From: Candidatus Chloroploca asiatica
GTDB lineage: Bacteria; Chloroflexota; Chloroflexia; Chloroflexales; Chloroflexaceae
Assembly (NCBI RefSeq): GCF_002532075.1
Contig: NZ_LYXE01000090.1
Coordinates: forward strand, 186,001-250,000
Direction: 5' to 3'
Length of the DNA stretch: 64,000 bases
Positions 44,993 through 53,832 of this stretch are shown one piece after another. The position numbers were made by a program, and so were the translations under genes. Numbering within the stretch: position 1 is the first letter of the stretch; every line of letters begins with the position of its first letter. The notes under the pieces were generated by a model. That model was not told the DNA's origin. It made no database searches and saw nothing but the letters and a program-made list of their open reading frames with translations.

Positions 44993-45772
44993 TTAGATTC
45001 CCCCACCCTGACTATATTCGCCATCGGCAACGCCATTGCGATATTCTTCTTCTTCCAGGATACACCAGAGGCTATCGGGTAGCGCATCGTAGGTCAGATG
45101 GTGCTCGAGATGATGGACGTGGGTCACCTCTTCAAGGTCACAGAGGCGCATTTCGAGTTCCATGATCTTAGCACGTAAGCCGCGGAGCATCTCGCCTTCA
45201 GGGTCGGGCAAGCTCTCGACGCGACGGGTTTCGCCGGTGGCGGGGTCACGGGTCGCCACGATGCGGGCAGGCACACCAATCGCGGTGGCATGAGCGGGGA
45301 CATCCTTCACCACCACCGCGCCCCCACCGACACGGGCACCTTCACCGACCGTAATCGCCCCAAGCACACTTGCGCCAACGCCAACAACAACCTTATCAGC
45401 AAGGGTCGGGTGACGTTTCCCCTGCTGTTTACCGGTACCACCAAGGGTAACGCCCTGATAAAGCATCACATCATTGCCAATCTCGGTGGTTTCGCCAATC
45501 ACGACACCCATCCCGTGATCGATGAAAAAACCGCTCCCGATACGCGCACCGGGATGGATCTCGATGCCCGTAAGAAAGCGTGCATACTGCGAGATCAAGC
45601 GTGGTAAAAAGGGTGTTTTGCGCCGCCAGAGGGCGTGGGCCAAGCGGTGCAAGACAATCGCGTGCAGCCCAGGATAGAGCAACACCTCGGCGAGATTGCG
45701 GGCAGCCGGATCATTACGAAAGATCGCACGGATATCATCACGCAAGACGCGCAGCAAAGAATACGTAGCCAT
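44993..45772 (-). CDS. cysE: Serine O-acetyltransferase
   Basis: The 259-residue enzyme has an N-terminal helical part ([27 protein letters not shown]) and a left-handed beta-helix with the motif [18 protein letters not shown] and catalytic His in [14 protein letters not shown]. It makes O-acetylserine from serine and acetyl-CoA, the precursor for cysteine. A 70-residue C-terminal extension contains a predicted helix and a His-rich stretch (VHHLEHHL) not usual for CysE. The ATG at 45772 follows a GGGAGGGAA site. It heads the cysE-cysS-prmA set, linking cysteine synthesis to its use in translation. Confidence 0.95.
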   Translation of the reverse strand: MATYSLLRVLRDDIRAIFRNDPAARNLAEVLLYPGLHAIVLHRLAHALWRRKTPFLPRLISQYARFLTGIEIHPGARIGSGFFIDHGMGVVIGETTEIGNDVMLYQGVTLGGTGKQQGKRHPTLADKVVVGVGASVLGAITVGEGARVGGGAVVVKDVPAHATAIGVPARIVATRDPATGETRRVESLPDPEGEMLRGLRAKIMELEMRLCDLEEVTHVHHLEHHLTYDALPDSLWCILEEEEYRNGVADGEYSQGGGI

Positions 45773-45987
45773 TTTCCCTCCCGTTGGGTAAACTTCCGAC
45801 GAAGACGAGCGACGGAACAGCGCATCAGGGGCACTGTGACCGACAGTGCCCCTGGCTACACCAGCACCCAAAACGGAAAGACAGGCTGAGCGCATCCATG
45901 CGAAAAAAGCGCGATAGTGTGCTACCGCGCAATAATGAAAATGGTGGTAAACCCTGGTGAACGAAGCACCCAGGGGGGGACTGCCAC

Positions 45988-46296
45988 CTACTGGGTCGTG
46001 GTATCAGACGAAGTCGTGGTCGCTGCACCACTATCGGTCTTCTCGGTTGTCGGAACCGCATCAGCCTTCTCATCAGTCTTTTTGACAGCATCGGCACCAA
46101 CCGTGCTGCTACCTGTCCCGCGGCTGTCGTTGATATACCAGCCTGAGCCCTTGAAGACGATCCCGGCAGGCTGGATCACTCGCCGTACCGTACCACTGCT
46201 GCCACAGCGACAGGCAGTCAGGGGCTCATCTTTGAAGCTCTGAAACTGCTCAAACTGTTTGCCACAAGCATCACAGGCATAGACGTAAGTAGGCAT
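45988..46296 (-). CDS. FmdB-family zinc ribbon protein
   Basis: This 102-residue protein starts MPTYVYACDACGKQFEQFQS and has a CxxC...CxC zinc ribbon (Cys at about 8, 11, 29, 31), followed by IQPAGIVFKGSGWYINDSR and a low-complexity Thr/Asp/Ala tail of about 45 residues. The family (named after a gene near formamidase) is widespread, and some members are thought to regulate transcription or aid ribosome-related processes; its role here is unknown. A GGAGG site lies in front of the ATG. It is followed by a GC-rich gap before cysE. Confidence 0.92.
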   Translation of the reverse strand: MPTYVYACDACGKQFEQFQSFKDEPLTACRCGSSGTVRRVIQPAGIVFKGSGWYINDSRGTGSSTVGADAVKKTDEKADAVPTTEKTDSGAATTTSSDTTTQ

Positions 46297-46343
46297 AAGT
46301 GAAGTACCTCCATCTGATAGTTTAGTCGAAACTCCACGATCAA

Positions 46344-46361
46344 GGAGGGCCCAGGCCCTCC
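46344..46361. promoter_or_regulatory. Short hairpin in the leader of the FmdB gene
   Basis: An 8-bp stem ggagggcc / ggccctcc with a 2-nt loop, 47 bp before the ATG of the FmdB gene; no T-run follows. Confidence 0.4.
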
Positions 46362-46443
46362 TCCACACCACATCGTAGTAGATTTGCTACATGGTATTGT
46401 ACCTGAAGTCGCGTTCCTGTGCAATTAGAACTCTGTTAGAAAT

Positions 46444-46498
46444 CGTGCTTCGCTGGGGCCAAAGCCAGCAATGCTGGCTTTGGCCCCAGCGAAGCACG
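46444..46498. promoter_or_regulatory. Perfect 27-bp hairpin between divergent genes (upstream hairpin family, locus C)
   Basis: A stem of 27 bp with a 1-nt loop has a centre (ctggggccaaagccagc) like that of locus B at 9836. It lies between the FmdB gene (minus) and the alcohol dehydrogenase (plus). Read on the minus strand it is preceded by GGGGAAATTCTCGTGC, similar to the flank of loci A and B. Confidence 0.6.
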
Positions 46499-46524
46499 AG
46501 AATTTCCCCTCTTCACAGGCCGCG

Positions 46525-46530
46525 TATAAT
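46525..46530 (+). promoter_or_regulatory. Candidate -10 box for alcohol dehydrogenase
   Basis: TATAAT lies 41 bp before the ATG at 46572, just after the 27-bp hairpin; -35 weak. Confidence 0.4.
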
Positions 46531-46571
46531 AGAAGAGGAAGCAAAGCCGCTACAACCAAAGGATGGTCAGC

Positions 46572-47726
46572 ATGCAGGAGTTTTTCGAATTTGGCCTGGG
46601 TGGGCGCGTTCTCTACAAGGCCGGTCTAGCACATGAGCTCGGCCAGGTTGTTGAAGATATCGGGGCAAAACGGGTTTTTGTGGTGGCCGACAAGGGCGTC
46701 ATTGCAGCTGGCCTGCTGAGCACGGTGCTTGCCGGGCTCGAAGGCAGTGCCGAGGTGGTCGGCGTGCTTGATGATGTGCCACCGAATTCGTCGGTGCGGG
46801 TGGTGATGGAGGGGGCCCAGGCCGTGCGTGAGGCCAAGGCTGATGTGCTGATTGCGATTGGTGGGGGGAGCCCAATTGATACAGCCAAGGGCATCCGCAT
46901 TGTAGCAACGATGGGCGGCGATATCCTCGATTACGAGGGCTACAATGTGTTGACCGAACGCTTGATGCCGCTTATTGCCGTCCCGACCACAGCCGGTACC
47001 GGCAGTGAAGTAACGTCGATTGCCGTTATTCTCAATGAAGACGAACACCGCAAGATTATTTATAGTAGCCGCTATATCTATCCCGATCTTGCTGTGCTTG
47101 ATCCCGAATTAACCCTGACCATGCCGCCTCGTCTGACAGCGGCAACGGGCATGGATGCGCTATCGCATGCGATCGAGACCTTTGTTTCGACCGATAATAA
47201 TCCGTTCAGTGATAGCCTGGCTCTGGCAGCCATTGACTTGATTGGGACCCACCTTCGTGATGCCGTCAATGATGGCACCAATCTCGAAGCACGGGGCCAT
47301 ATGCTGATTGCAGCATGTATGGCGGGCATTGCCTGTTCGAACAGTTTCTTTGGGGTGATCCACGCGATTTCGCACGCTGTCGGGGCCATGTTCCCGGTGC
47401 ATCATGGAACACTCAATGCGCTCGTTATGCCCTATGGCATGCAATTCAACAGCGTGGTCGCACCTGAACGGTATGTGCGTATCGCCCATGCAATGGGGGT
47501 GAATGCCGGCGGCCGCAGTGACGAAGAGGTCATCACCGATGGCATCAACGCCGTGCGAACGCTCGCGGTTGACTGTGGTTTGCCAACCCGTCTGCGTGAT
47601 GTTGATGTGCCCGAGTCGGCCTTGCCCGAGCTGGCCGCCCTCTCGGTCGTTGAGCCTGCGATTTTCAATAATCCACGTGTCGCGACCGAAGAGGAGTTGC
47701 TTGATCTGCTGCGTGAGATGTGGTAG
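46572..47726 (+). CDS. Iron-containing (group III) alcohol dehydrogenase
   Basis: The 384-residue protein carries the NAD(P) motif AIGGGSPIDTAKGI and the metal-binding region TGMDALSHAIETFVS (His) with GVIHAISHAVGAMFPVHHGTLNALVMPYGM (two His), together with AVPTTAGTGSEVT. This is the family of lactaldehyde, 1,3-propanediol and ethanol dehydrogenases; which alcohol is used here is not clear. The ATG at 46572 has an AAAGGA site at a proper distance, so I prefer it to the in-frame ATG at 46563. It is a single gene with its own terminator. Confidence 0.92.
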   Translation: MQEFFEFGLGGRVLYKAGLAHELGQVVEDIGAKRVFVVADKGVIAAGLLSTVLAGLEGSAEVVGVLDDVPPNSSVRVVMEGAQAVREAKADVLIAIGGGSPIDTAKGIRIVATMGGDILDYEGYNVLTERLMPLIAVPTTAGTGSEVTSIAVILNEDEHRKIIYSSRYIYPDLAVLDPELTLTMPPRLTAATGMDALSHAIETFVSTDNNPFSDSLALAAIDLIGTHLRDAVNDGTNLEARGHMLIAACMAGIACSNSFFGVIHAISHAVGAMFPVHHGTLNALVMPYGMQFNSVVAPERYVRIAHAMGVNAGGRSDEEVITDGINAVRTLAVDCGLPTRLRDVDVPESALPELAALSVVEPAIFNNPRVATEEELLDLLREMW

Positions 47727-47734
47727 GTGATCCA

Positions 47735-47768
47735 GTTGCGGGGCAGGGCCTTAGCCCTGCCCCGCAAC
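47735..47768. terminator. Hairpin after alcohol dehydrogenase
   Basis: A 15-bp perfect stem gttgcggggcagggc / gccctgccccgcaac with a 4-nt loop lies between convergent genes. Confidence 0.75.
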
Positions 47769-47790
47769 CGGATGAATCCTAGCCGGAGGC

Positions 47791-48936
47791 TTACATCCCT
47801 GCCGCAAGGATCGTGCCCGGAGCGATCTGGGCCCCTGGGGGGACAGTTACACCCGAGGCAAGAATGGCACCACGGGTTTTGAGTTGGGTTACGGTGAGCA
47901 AGCCACGGGTTTCGACGGTTGGTTGAACCTCCTCAAAGATAGCGGCTGTCAGGGTGGCGTTGTCACCAATCGCAACATGTTCGTCGAGCCAACTCGCCTG
48001 AATGGTAGCACCTTCCCCGACCACAACCCCAGTGGCCAGAGCCGAAGCCTGAACAGTTGCGCCCGCTTTGATGATGCAGCCATCACCAATGGCAACCGGG
48101 CCAATCAGACGTGCCCCGGCTTCGATCACGGCTTTGCCAATATGAACCGCACCCTCAAGCTGTGCTTCAGGGTGCAGGGTTGCCGACGGATCAATGCTGG
48201 CCCGGAGGTGAGCCTGACGCATAACCAGAAACTGGGCCGCGCTCAGGGCTTCCCAGGGGTTGCCAACAGGAACCCAGAAGCCCGTACAAATATGCGGGCG
48301 CACAGGATGCCTGGCGGCGAGCAGGGCAATCAGGTCGGTCAATTCCAGTTCGCCGCGTGGTGACGGCGTGATGGTTTCGACCAGAGAAAAGACCACCTGA
48401 TCAAACTGGTAGATCCCGGGGTTGGCAAGCGCATCAGGCGGCGGATCGGCAGGCTTTTCGAGCATCCCATGAACCTTGCCGTCAACAATCTGCAGGACGC
48501 CGAATGAGCGGGCATCAGCCACCCGTAACCCGGCAACCCCATAGCGGCTCTGACACACCCCGAGCAGATCGGCCTGGGCAACGAGATTATCGCCATACAG
48601 CAAAAAAAAGGGCTCATCAACAGGTTGTGCCGCAAGCAAGGCACCTGCCGTACCGTTGACAACCTCTTGTCGCACATAGCGCAGGGCAATGCCCTGATAG
48701 TTTGCGCCAAAGGTCGCTTCGATCTGGTCGGCCCGATAGCCCACGACCAGGGTGACACGGTCAACGAGGCCAACCAGTTCATCAAGAATATGCGTGAGCA
48801 GCGGGCGTCCAAGCAGAGGGATCAACGGCTTGGGGCGCAGCAAGGTGAGCGGTCGTGTACGTTTCGACTCGCCAGCCGCCAAAATGACAGCGTGCCGCGT
48901 CGTACAAGCGTGTGTCATCGTATCATGATGAGCCAT
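47791..48936 (-). CDS. Sugar-1-phosphate nucleotidyltransferase with beta-helix domain (GlmU-like)
   Basis: The 381-residue protein has an N-terminal nucleotidyltransferase domain (ILAAGESKRTRPLTLLRPKPLIPLLGRP, LYGDN, EKPADPP) and a C-terminal left-handed beta-helix (about 260-381, GKAVIEAGARLIGPVAIGDG). It resembles the archaeal-type bifunctional GlmU and the long-form RmlA at 34474; I cannot tell whether it uses UTP or dTTP, nor glucose or N-acetylglucosamine phosphate. An acetyltransferase active site is not clearly visible. The start at 48936 follows GGAG; other ATGs lie just upstream. It would feed nucleotide sugars to the glycosyltransferases. Confidence 0.85.
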   Translation of the reverse strand: MAHHDTMTHACTTRHAVILAAGESKRTRPLTLLRPKPLIPLLGRPLLTHILDELVGLVDRVTLVVGYRADQIEATFGANYQGIALRYVRQEVVNGTAGALLAAQPVDEPFFLLYGDNLVAQADLLGVCQSRYGVAGLRVADARSFGVLQIVDGKVHGMLEKPADPPPDALANPGIYQFDQVVFSLVETITPSPRGELELTDLIALLAARHPVRPHICTGFWVPVGNPWEALSAAQFLVMRQAHLRASIDPSATLHPEAQLEGAVHIGKAVIEAGARLIGPVAIGDGCIIKAGATVQASALATGVVVGEGATIQASWLDEHVAIGDNATLTAAIFEEVQPTVETRGLLTVTQLKTRGAILASGVTVPPGAQIAPGTILAAGM

Positions 48937-48981
48937 GCAAATCTCCATCAAGCAGATGTGTCATGGCTCAAGCATACCAGA

Positions 48982-49028
48982 AAAAGAGCCGTTCTTGCGG
49001 GCCTATAACCCGCAAGAACGGCTCTTTT
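48982..49028. terminator. Bidirectional hairpin
   Basis: A perfect 20-bp stem aaaagagccgttcttgcggg with its complement and a 7-nt loop; T-run at the end on both strands. It lies 7 bp after the stop of the ANTAR gene (minus strand). Confidence 0.85.
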
Positions 49029-49035
49029 CTGCTGA

Positions 49036-49614
49036 TTACGCCGTCAACTGCTGAGTGAGCAAAATAGCCTGAGCGACTTCACGCATGGTTTTGCGGCTAT
49101 TCATCGCGAGTTGCTGGATCTTGCGAAACGCCTCGCCTTCACTAAGGCCCTGGCGATCCATCAGATAACCCTTGGCGCGCTCGATCAGCTTGCGTGTCTC
49201 GATGCGGTCACGTAACTGATGCAATTCACGATAGCGGTTCATCTGTTCCTTCCAACGGGCCGTCGTAACCTCGATCAGGGGCATCAGATCGGTTTCACGA
49301 ACAGGCTTGGTCAAATAGCCAAGCACACCGGCCTCGCGTGCCTGCATCACCAGTTCACGCGAGCTGTACGCGGTAAGGAGCAAGACCGGGGCGAGCCGTT
49401 CATCGTGGATCATACGGGCGGCGGTCAGCCCATCCACAACCGGCATTTTGACATCAAGAATCACAAGATCAGGGCGAAGCTGGCGCGTCAGATTGAACGC
49501 ACTCTGCCCATCACTGACGTCACCGACGACAAGATAGCCCTGTTCTTGCAGGATCTCACGGAGATTCATGCGAATGAGTGGTTCATCATCAGCAATCAAG
49601 ATGCGCGTGGTCAT
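49036..49614 (-). CDS. Response regulator with ANTAR domain (copy 2)
   Basis: This 192-residue protein is a close paralogue of the product at 30651-31226: receiver with Asp9-Asp10, phospho-acceptor Asp54 in ILDVKMP, Thr in LLLTAYSSRE and Lys in YLTKPV, then an ANTAR domain (ETRKLIERAKGYLMDRQGLSEGEAFRKIQQLAMNSRKTM). The receivers and ANTAR domains match at many positions (for example IRMNL, GYLVVG, APVLLLTAYS). It is likely to act by RNA antitermination when phosphorylated. No kinase is beside it. The start at 49614 is chosen by alignment with copy 1; no strong ribosome site is seen. Confidence 0.9.
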   Translation of the reverse strand: MTTRILIADDEPLIRMNLREILQEQGYLVVGDVSDGQSAFNLTRQLRPDLVILDVKMPVVDGLTAARMIHDERLAPVLLLTAYSSRELVMQAREAGVLGYLTKPVRETDLMPLIEVTTARWKEQMNRYRELHQLRDRIETRKLIERAKGYLMDRQGLSEGEAFRKIQQLAMNSRKTMREVAQAILLTQQLTA

Positions 49615-49786
49615 AGGTTTTCTCGTGGTAAGCACAGAAAAAAGCCCATGTGAGTGCCACCTTGGACACACAGATGAGCTACACTGCAATAAACATTGTT
49701 ATGGTAGCAACAGGATACCACGTTGCTACCAGGGTTTCCTACGGTACCATTGCACAATCACAGAGGGGTAGCACTTGGATCTATTG

Positions 49787-50875
49787 CTACCCACTACGTG
49801 GCGTAACGCCGTGTCCCGCAGTGATGTGTCCGATATCAAGGCGTCCACCCTGTTGCTGGAAGCCACCAACAAACGGATTTTCAGCCATAAACATTGGCGT
49901 ATCAAGATCAACAAACTCAAACCCACCGATACCTGCGGCGAAATGGGCCGACATCGTCATCGCCAGGAGGGACTCGACCATGCCGCCAATCATCAGGCGG
50001 AGACCGGTCACACGACAGATCGTCGCAATATCAAGCGCTTCGACGACACCGCATTTCATCAACTTGATATTGACGACCTGAGCGGCCTGTTCGTGGGCCA
50101 GGCGCAAGACATTCGCCGCGCTCGAAGCGGTTTCATCAGCGGCAACCGGGGCACCGCACCAACGGGACAACTGATTCATCCCTTCCCAATCATCACCATG
50201 GACGGGTTGCTCGATCAAAACCGGGTGGATCTGCTGGGCATGCAACGCACCAAGCAGCGTCAACATCTCGTCGGCGCGCATCCCTCCATTGCCATCAAGC
50301 ATCAGGGGCGCGTCGGGCGCAACAGCGTGAATGGCAATCAGGCGGCGCAGGTCAAGATCGAGATCACCACCGCCAATCTTGACTTTGATCATCCGAATAC
50401 CGCGATCGAGGATCGCCAGCGCTGCGGTTGATGCATCTTCGGGACTACCGGTCGTAATCGTCATATCGGTCTCGAGCACACTGCCTGCGCCGCCAAAAAA
50501 GACATAGAGCGGCATGCCGACATGCCGGGTCAGCGCATCCAGGATGGCCGTTTCGAGCGCACAACGCGCACTGCCGTGCTTGATCAACGGCTCACACAGC
50601 GCACGCGCCAGGGGGCGCCACTCACGGACATCCGCTCCCTCGATGATCGAACGTACGCTTTCGATAGCAGCCTGGGCACTCGCTTGCGTTTCGCCATTAA
50701 ACGCAGGGAAAGGTGCGGCTTCACCATACCCAAGCGTGCCATCAGCGAGCTCGATCCGTACCAACAGATTGCGGGCGATCTCCTGCGACCCACCGGCAAT
50801 CCCAAAGGGCGTTAACAAGGGGATATCGAGTGGCTCGACGGTCAGGTTGTGGATTGTTGTTGCGCTCATACTCAT
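49787..50875 (-). CDS. Enolase-superfamily dipeptide epimerase (L-Ala-D/L-Glu epimerase-like)
   Basis: The 362-residue protein has the muconate-lactonising-enzyme fold. The general base Lys is in MIKVKIGGG, metal ligands are Asp in LMLDGNGGM, Glu in LIEQPV and Asp/Glu in AADETASSAA, and the second Lys is in NIKLMKCG. This KxK with two-base layout fits the dipeptide epimerases that convert L-Ala-D-Glu to L-Ala-L-Glu in murein peptide recycling; other dipeptides are possible. The usual DxN ligand is DGN here. A DMT-family transporter gene, upstream on the same strand and only 7 bp away, may import or export related compounds. Confidence 0.85.
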   Translation of the reverse strand: MSMSATTIHNLTVEPLDIPLLTPFGIAGGSQEIARNLLVRIELADGTLGYGEAAPFPAFNGETQASAQAAIESVRSIIEGADVREWRPLARALCEPLIKHGSARCALETAILDALTRHVGMPLYVFFGGAGSVLETDMTITTGSPEDASTAALAILDRGIRMIKVKIGGGDLDLDLRRLIAIHAVAPDAPLMLDGNGGMRADEMLTLLGALHAQQIHPVLIEQPVHGDDWEGMNQLSRWCGAPVAADETASSAANVLRLAHEQAAQVVNIKLMKCGVVEALDIATICRVTGLRLMIGGMVESLLAMTMSAHFAAGIGGFEFVDLDTPMFMAENPFVGGFQQQGGRLDIGHITAGHGVTPRSG

Positions 50876-50882
50876 CGTTATG

Positions 50883-51833
50883 CTAAAAACTGCGTTGCAA
50901 GCGCAGATAGATCGTAATCGTTGCCAGGACAATCAGGGCCCCGAGGGCTTGCCAAAACGAGGTGAGGCGTTCACCAAGTAGCAAGGCGGCGAGGACAAGC
51001 GTTGCAATGAGCCGCCAGGCCATCGTGCTACTGACAAGCGGCGCACCAAGGTGGCGCAGGGCCGCGATCTGACCAAGGTTGGCACCCAGCAAGACAAAGA
51101 CAACAAAACCAAAGAAGATAGCCCAATCGGCGGCCCCGATCACCGCATACCGGCTCCAATCTTCACCGATCATGAGGCTGATCATACCAGTCGTCAGGGT
51201 CAGTACGGTCAATTGTACCAGCATCACCGCTTCACCGGGAATAGCCGACTTGACGGTGCGCGGGATCAAGATCATATAAAATGCCAGGCTGATCGCCGAG
51301 ACGAGAGCGAGGCCAATGCCGAGCCAATCACTGGCCGTGATCGCTAGCGTAAAACCATGTCCGGCCAGATCGCCACTCATCAACAACAGCGAGCCGAGCA
51401 GCGAAAAGCCAATGGCTGTCCAGGTGTAGGGCGGCAAACGATCGCGAAAGAGCGAGAAACTGAGCAGCGCGACAAGCAGCGGCGTCATCAGGGTGATGAG
51501 TTGCACATAGACCGCCAGCGTATAACGGGCCGCCAGCACATTGGTAATCGCACGCACAACCACAAAGAAGGCAAATGCCCAGATCGCAGGTTGCAGCAAA
51601 AAGCGGCCATCCAGACGACGCAACACAAAGGGGGCAAAGACGGCCAGAGCGATCAAGTTGCCGAACGCAAGCAGCGACATACTTGGCAGAAGCGTAACGG
51701 TCTGAAGGTAGCGGGCAAGCACGGGATACGCGCCCCAGCCAGTGTGGGCCAGCAGTGCCATGCCCATCCAGATCCAGTCATTGCTGCTATCGTCACGAGT
51801 CGTTGTCGGGACAGGCGTAACAGAAGAGCTCAT
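50883..51833 (-). CDS. DMT (EamA) family transporter
   Basis: This 316-residue protein has ten predicted membrane helices in two EamA repeats (LLAHTGWGAYPVLARYLQTV; VSAISLAFYMILIP... and so on), typical of drug/metabolite exporters. Substrates range from amino acids to sugars; none can be assigned. The start at 51833 is chosen because hydrophobic sequence and the conserved WGAYPV motif follow directly; a longer frame upstream includes unlikely sequence. It is 7 bp upstream of, and probably co-transcribed with, the dipeptide epimerase. Confidence 0.88.
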   Translation of the reverse strand: MSSSVTPVPTTTRDDSSNDWIWMGMALLAHTGWGAYPVLARYLQTVTLLPSMSLLAFGNLIALAVFAPFVLRRLDGRFLLQPAIWAFAFFVVVRAITNVLAARYTLAVYVQLITLMTPLLVALLSFSLFRDRLPPYTWTAIGFSLLGSLLLMSGDLAGHGFTLAITASDWLGIGLALVSAISLAFYMILIPRTVKSAIPGEAVMLVQLTVLTLTTGMISLMIGEDWSRYAVIGAADWAIFFGFVVFVLLGANLGQIAALRHLGAPLVSSTMAWRLIATLVLAALLLGERLTSFWQALGALIVLATITIYLRLQRSF

Positions 51834-51912
51834 GATTCCCAGATTTCTACAAAACAGAGGGTTGCAGTGCGTCATTGCAGTGGCGGTATTATAACGCACA
51901 GGTACAAAAAAG

Positions 51913-51942
51913 TTTAAAGCCGCGCTCACCACATGGTATAAT
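51913..51942 (+). promoter_or_regulatory. Promoter for ettA, extended -10
   Basis: TTTAAA (51913-51918), an 18-bp spacer and TGG-TATAAT (51937-51942). The start would be about 140 nt before the GTG of ettA. Confidence 0.5.
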
Positions 51943-52089
51943 GTTGGCTCACCGAGTTACAAGCTACATTATCCCTGCACAGGATATGCACGCTTATAAG
52001 CATAAGCTTTGACATGTCGTGGTTGATTTTTCGTTGCAGGTTGCCCGATTCTTTGGGCCGTGATGGTTTTGGAAGTTGAAGGAGCGGTT

Positions 52090-53763
52090 GTGTCTGATAC
52101 TAAAATTATCTATTCGATGATCCGGGTGAGCAAGTTGCATCCACCCAATAAGGAGGTGCTGAAGAATATCAGTCTCTCGTATTTTTACGGGGCCAAGATC
52201 GGAGTTATTGGGGCCAACGGTTCAGGGAAAAGTTCACTGCTACGCATTCTCGCCGGGGTTGACAAAGATTTCAATGGCGAGACGGTGCTGGCCCCTGGCT
52301 ATACGATTGGCTTGCTCGAGCAAGAGCCGCAGCTTGATGATACCCTGACGGTGCGTGACATTGTTGAGCAGGGTATGGCCGAGACGGTTGCGTTGATGCG
52401 GCGCTACGATGAAATCGCCGAGCACTTTGCCGATCCCGAAGCTGACTTTGATGCGCTGATTGCCGAGCAAGGCGAGTTGCAAGAAAAGATCGATCATGTT
52501 GATGGCTGGAATCTCGAAAGCAAGCTGGAATTGGCGATGGACGCCCTCCGCTGCCCGCCAGCCGAGACGCCGATCCGGGTGCTCTCGGGTGGGGAACAGC
52601 GACGGGTCGCACTCTGTCGTTTGCTTTTGCAGACGCCTGATATTCTGCTGCTCGACGAGCCGACCAATCACCTCGATGCCGAGTCGGTTGCATGGCTTGA
52701 ACGTCACCTGCAAGAGTACAAGGGAACGGTCATTGCGGTGACGCACGACCGTCACTTTCTCAACAATGTGGCGGGCTGGATTCTTGAGCTTGAACGAGGC
52801 CACGGTATTCCCTGGCGGGGCAACTATTCAAGCTGGCTGGAACAAAAGCAGCAGCAGGTGGCCGCCAATGAAAAGCAAGCTAGCCAGCGCCAGAAGTCAC
52901 TGCAACGCGAACTCGACTGGATCAATATGGCCCCCAAGGGTCGTCACGCCAAAAGCAAGGCGCGCATCAGTGCCTATGAGCGGCTGCTTAGTGAGAACCA
53001 GGAGCAACAGGATCGCGAGTTGGAGATTTTTGTACCCGCCGGGCCACGCCTCGGCGATGTGGTGATCAAGGCCGAGGGCTTGGCCAAGGGGTACGGCGAC
53101 CGGTTGCTCTATGATAACCTCAGTTTTGATCTGCCGCCTGGCGGCATCGTTGGCATTATTGGGCCCAACGGCGCCGGCAAGACGACCCTCTTTCGTATGG
53201 TTGTCGGCAACGAACAACCTGATAGTGGCACTCTGACGATTGGTTCCACCGTCAAACTCGGGTATGTTGATCAAAGCCGCGATACCCTCAACCCTGACAA
53301 GACGGTCTGGGAAGAGATTTCGGAAGGCAACGATCTGATTGTGCTCGGCAATCGCCAGATCAATTCACGGGCCTACTGTGCGCGCTTTAATTTCACCGGG
53401 AGTGACCAGCAAAAACTGGTTGGCACGCTCTCGGGGGGCGAGCGCAACCGTGTCCATCTTGCGAAGGTGCTCAAGTCGGGGGCGAATGTCTTGCTGCTCG
53501 ACGAGCCAACCAATGATCTCGATGTGCATACGTTGCGTGCGCTCGAAGAGGGCCTCGAGAACTTTGCCGGCTGTGCCGTGATCATCTCGCACGATCGCTG
53601 GTTCCTTGACCGTATTGCGACCCATATTCTGGCCTTCGAAAACGATAGCCAGGCGTTCTGGTTCCCCGGCAGCTATTCTGAATACGAAGCCGACTACCAC
53701 CGGCGCAAAGGCTCGGCGGCCGATCAACCCCACCGCGTCATCTATAAAAAGCTTGTCCGTTAA
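52090..53763 (+). CDS. ettA: Energy-dependent translational throttle protein EttA (ABC-F)
   Basis: The 557-residue ABC-F ATPase has two nucleotide-binding domains, no membrane helices. Domain 1: Walker A GANGSGKS, signature LSGGE, Walker B LLLDEPTNHLDAESV. The EttA arm and the linker helix follow (IPWRGNYSSWLEQKQQQ; PKGRHAKSKARISAYERL). Domain 2: GPNGAGKT, LSGGERN, LLLDEPTNDLD. The sequence follows EttA closely to the end (HRVIYKKLV). It binds the ribosome E site and gates the first steps of elongation according to ATP level. I choose GTG at 52090, preceded by GAAGGAG, over upstream start codons at 52060 and 52063. Confidence 0.95.
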   Translation: MSDTKIIYSMIRVSKLHPPNKEVLKNISLSYFYGAKIGVIGANGSGKSSLLRILAGVDKDFNGETVLAPGYTIGLLEQEPQLDDTLTVRDIVEQGMAETVALMRRYDEIAEHFADPEADFDALIAEQGELQEKIDHVDGWNLESKLELAMDALRCPPAETPIRVLSGGEQRRVALCRLLLQTPDILLLDEPTNHLDAESVAWLERHLQEYKGTVIAVTHDRHFLNNVAGWILELERGHGIPWRGNYSSWLEQKQQQVAANEKQASQRQKSLQRELDWINMAPKGRHAKSKARISAYERLLSENQEQQDRELEIFVPAGPRLGDVVIKAEGLAKGYGDRLLYDNLSFDLPPGGIVGIIGPNGAGKTTLFRMVVGNEQPDSGTLTIGSTVKLGYVDQSRDTLNPDKTVWEEISEGNDLIVLGNRQINSRAYCARFNFTGSDQQKLVGTLSGGERNRVHLAKVLKSGANVLLLDEPTNDLDVHTLRALEEGLENFAGCAVIISHDRWFLDRIATHILAFENDSQAFWFPGSYSEYEADYHRRKGSAADQPHRVIYKKLVR

Positions 53764-53767
53764 CGAA

Positions 53768-53815
53768 GGATCAAGCATGAAAAAAGATCAGCTGATCTTT
53801 TTTCATGCTTGATCC
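53768..53815. terminator. Palindromic terminator after ettA
   Basis: A perfect 24-bp inverted repeat with no central loop, ggatcaagcatgaaaaaaga..., with A- and T-runs on both sides; begins 5 bp after the ettA stop. Confidence 0.8.
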
Positions 53816-53832
53816 ATATGGCGCACGCTAGG

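Noticed and set aside
44002-45165. 387-codon plus-strand open frame
   Set aside because: Antisense shadow of cysS and the end of cysE, both strongly supported.
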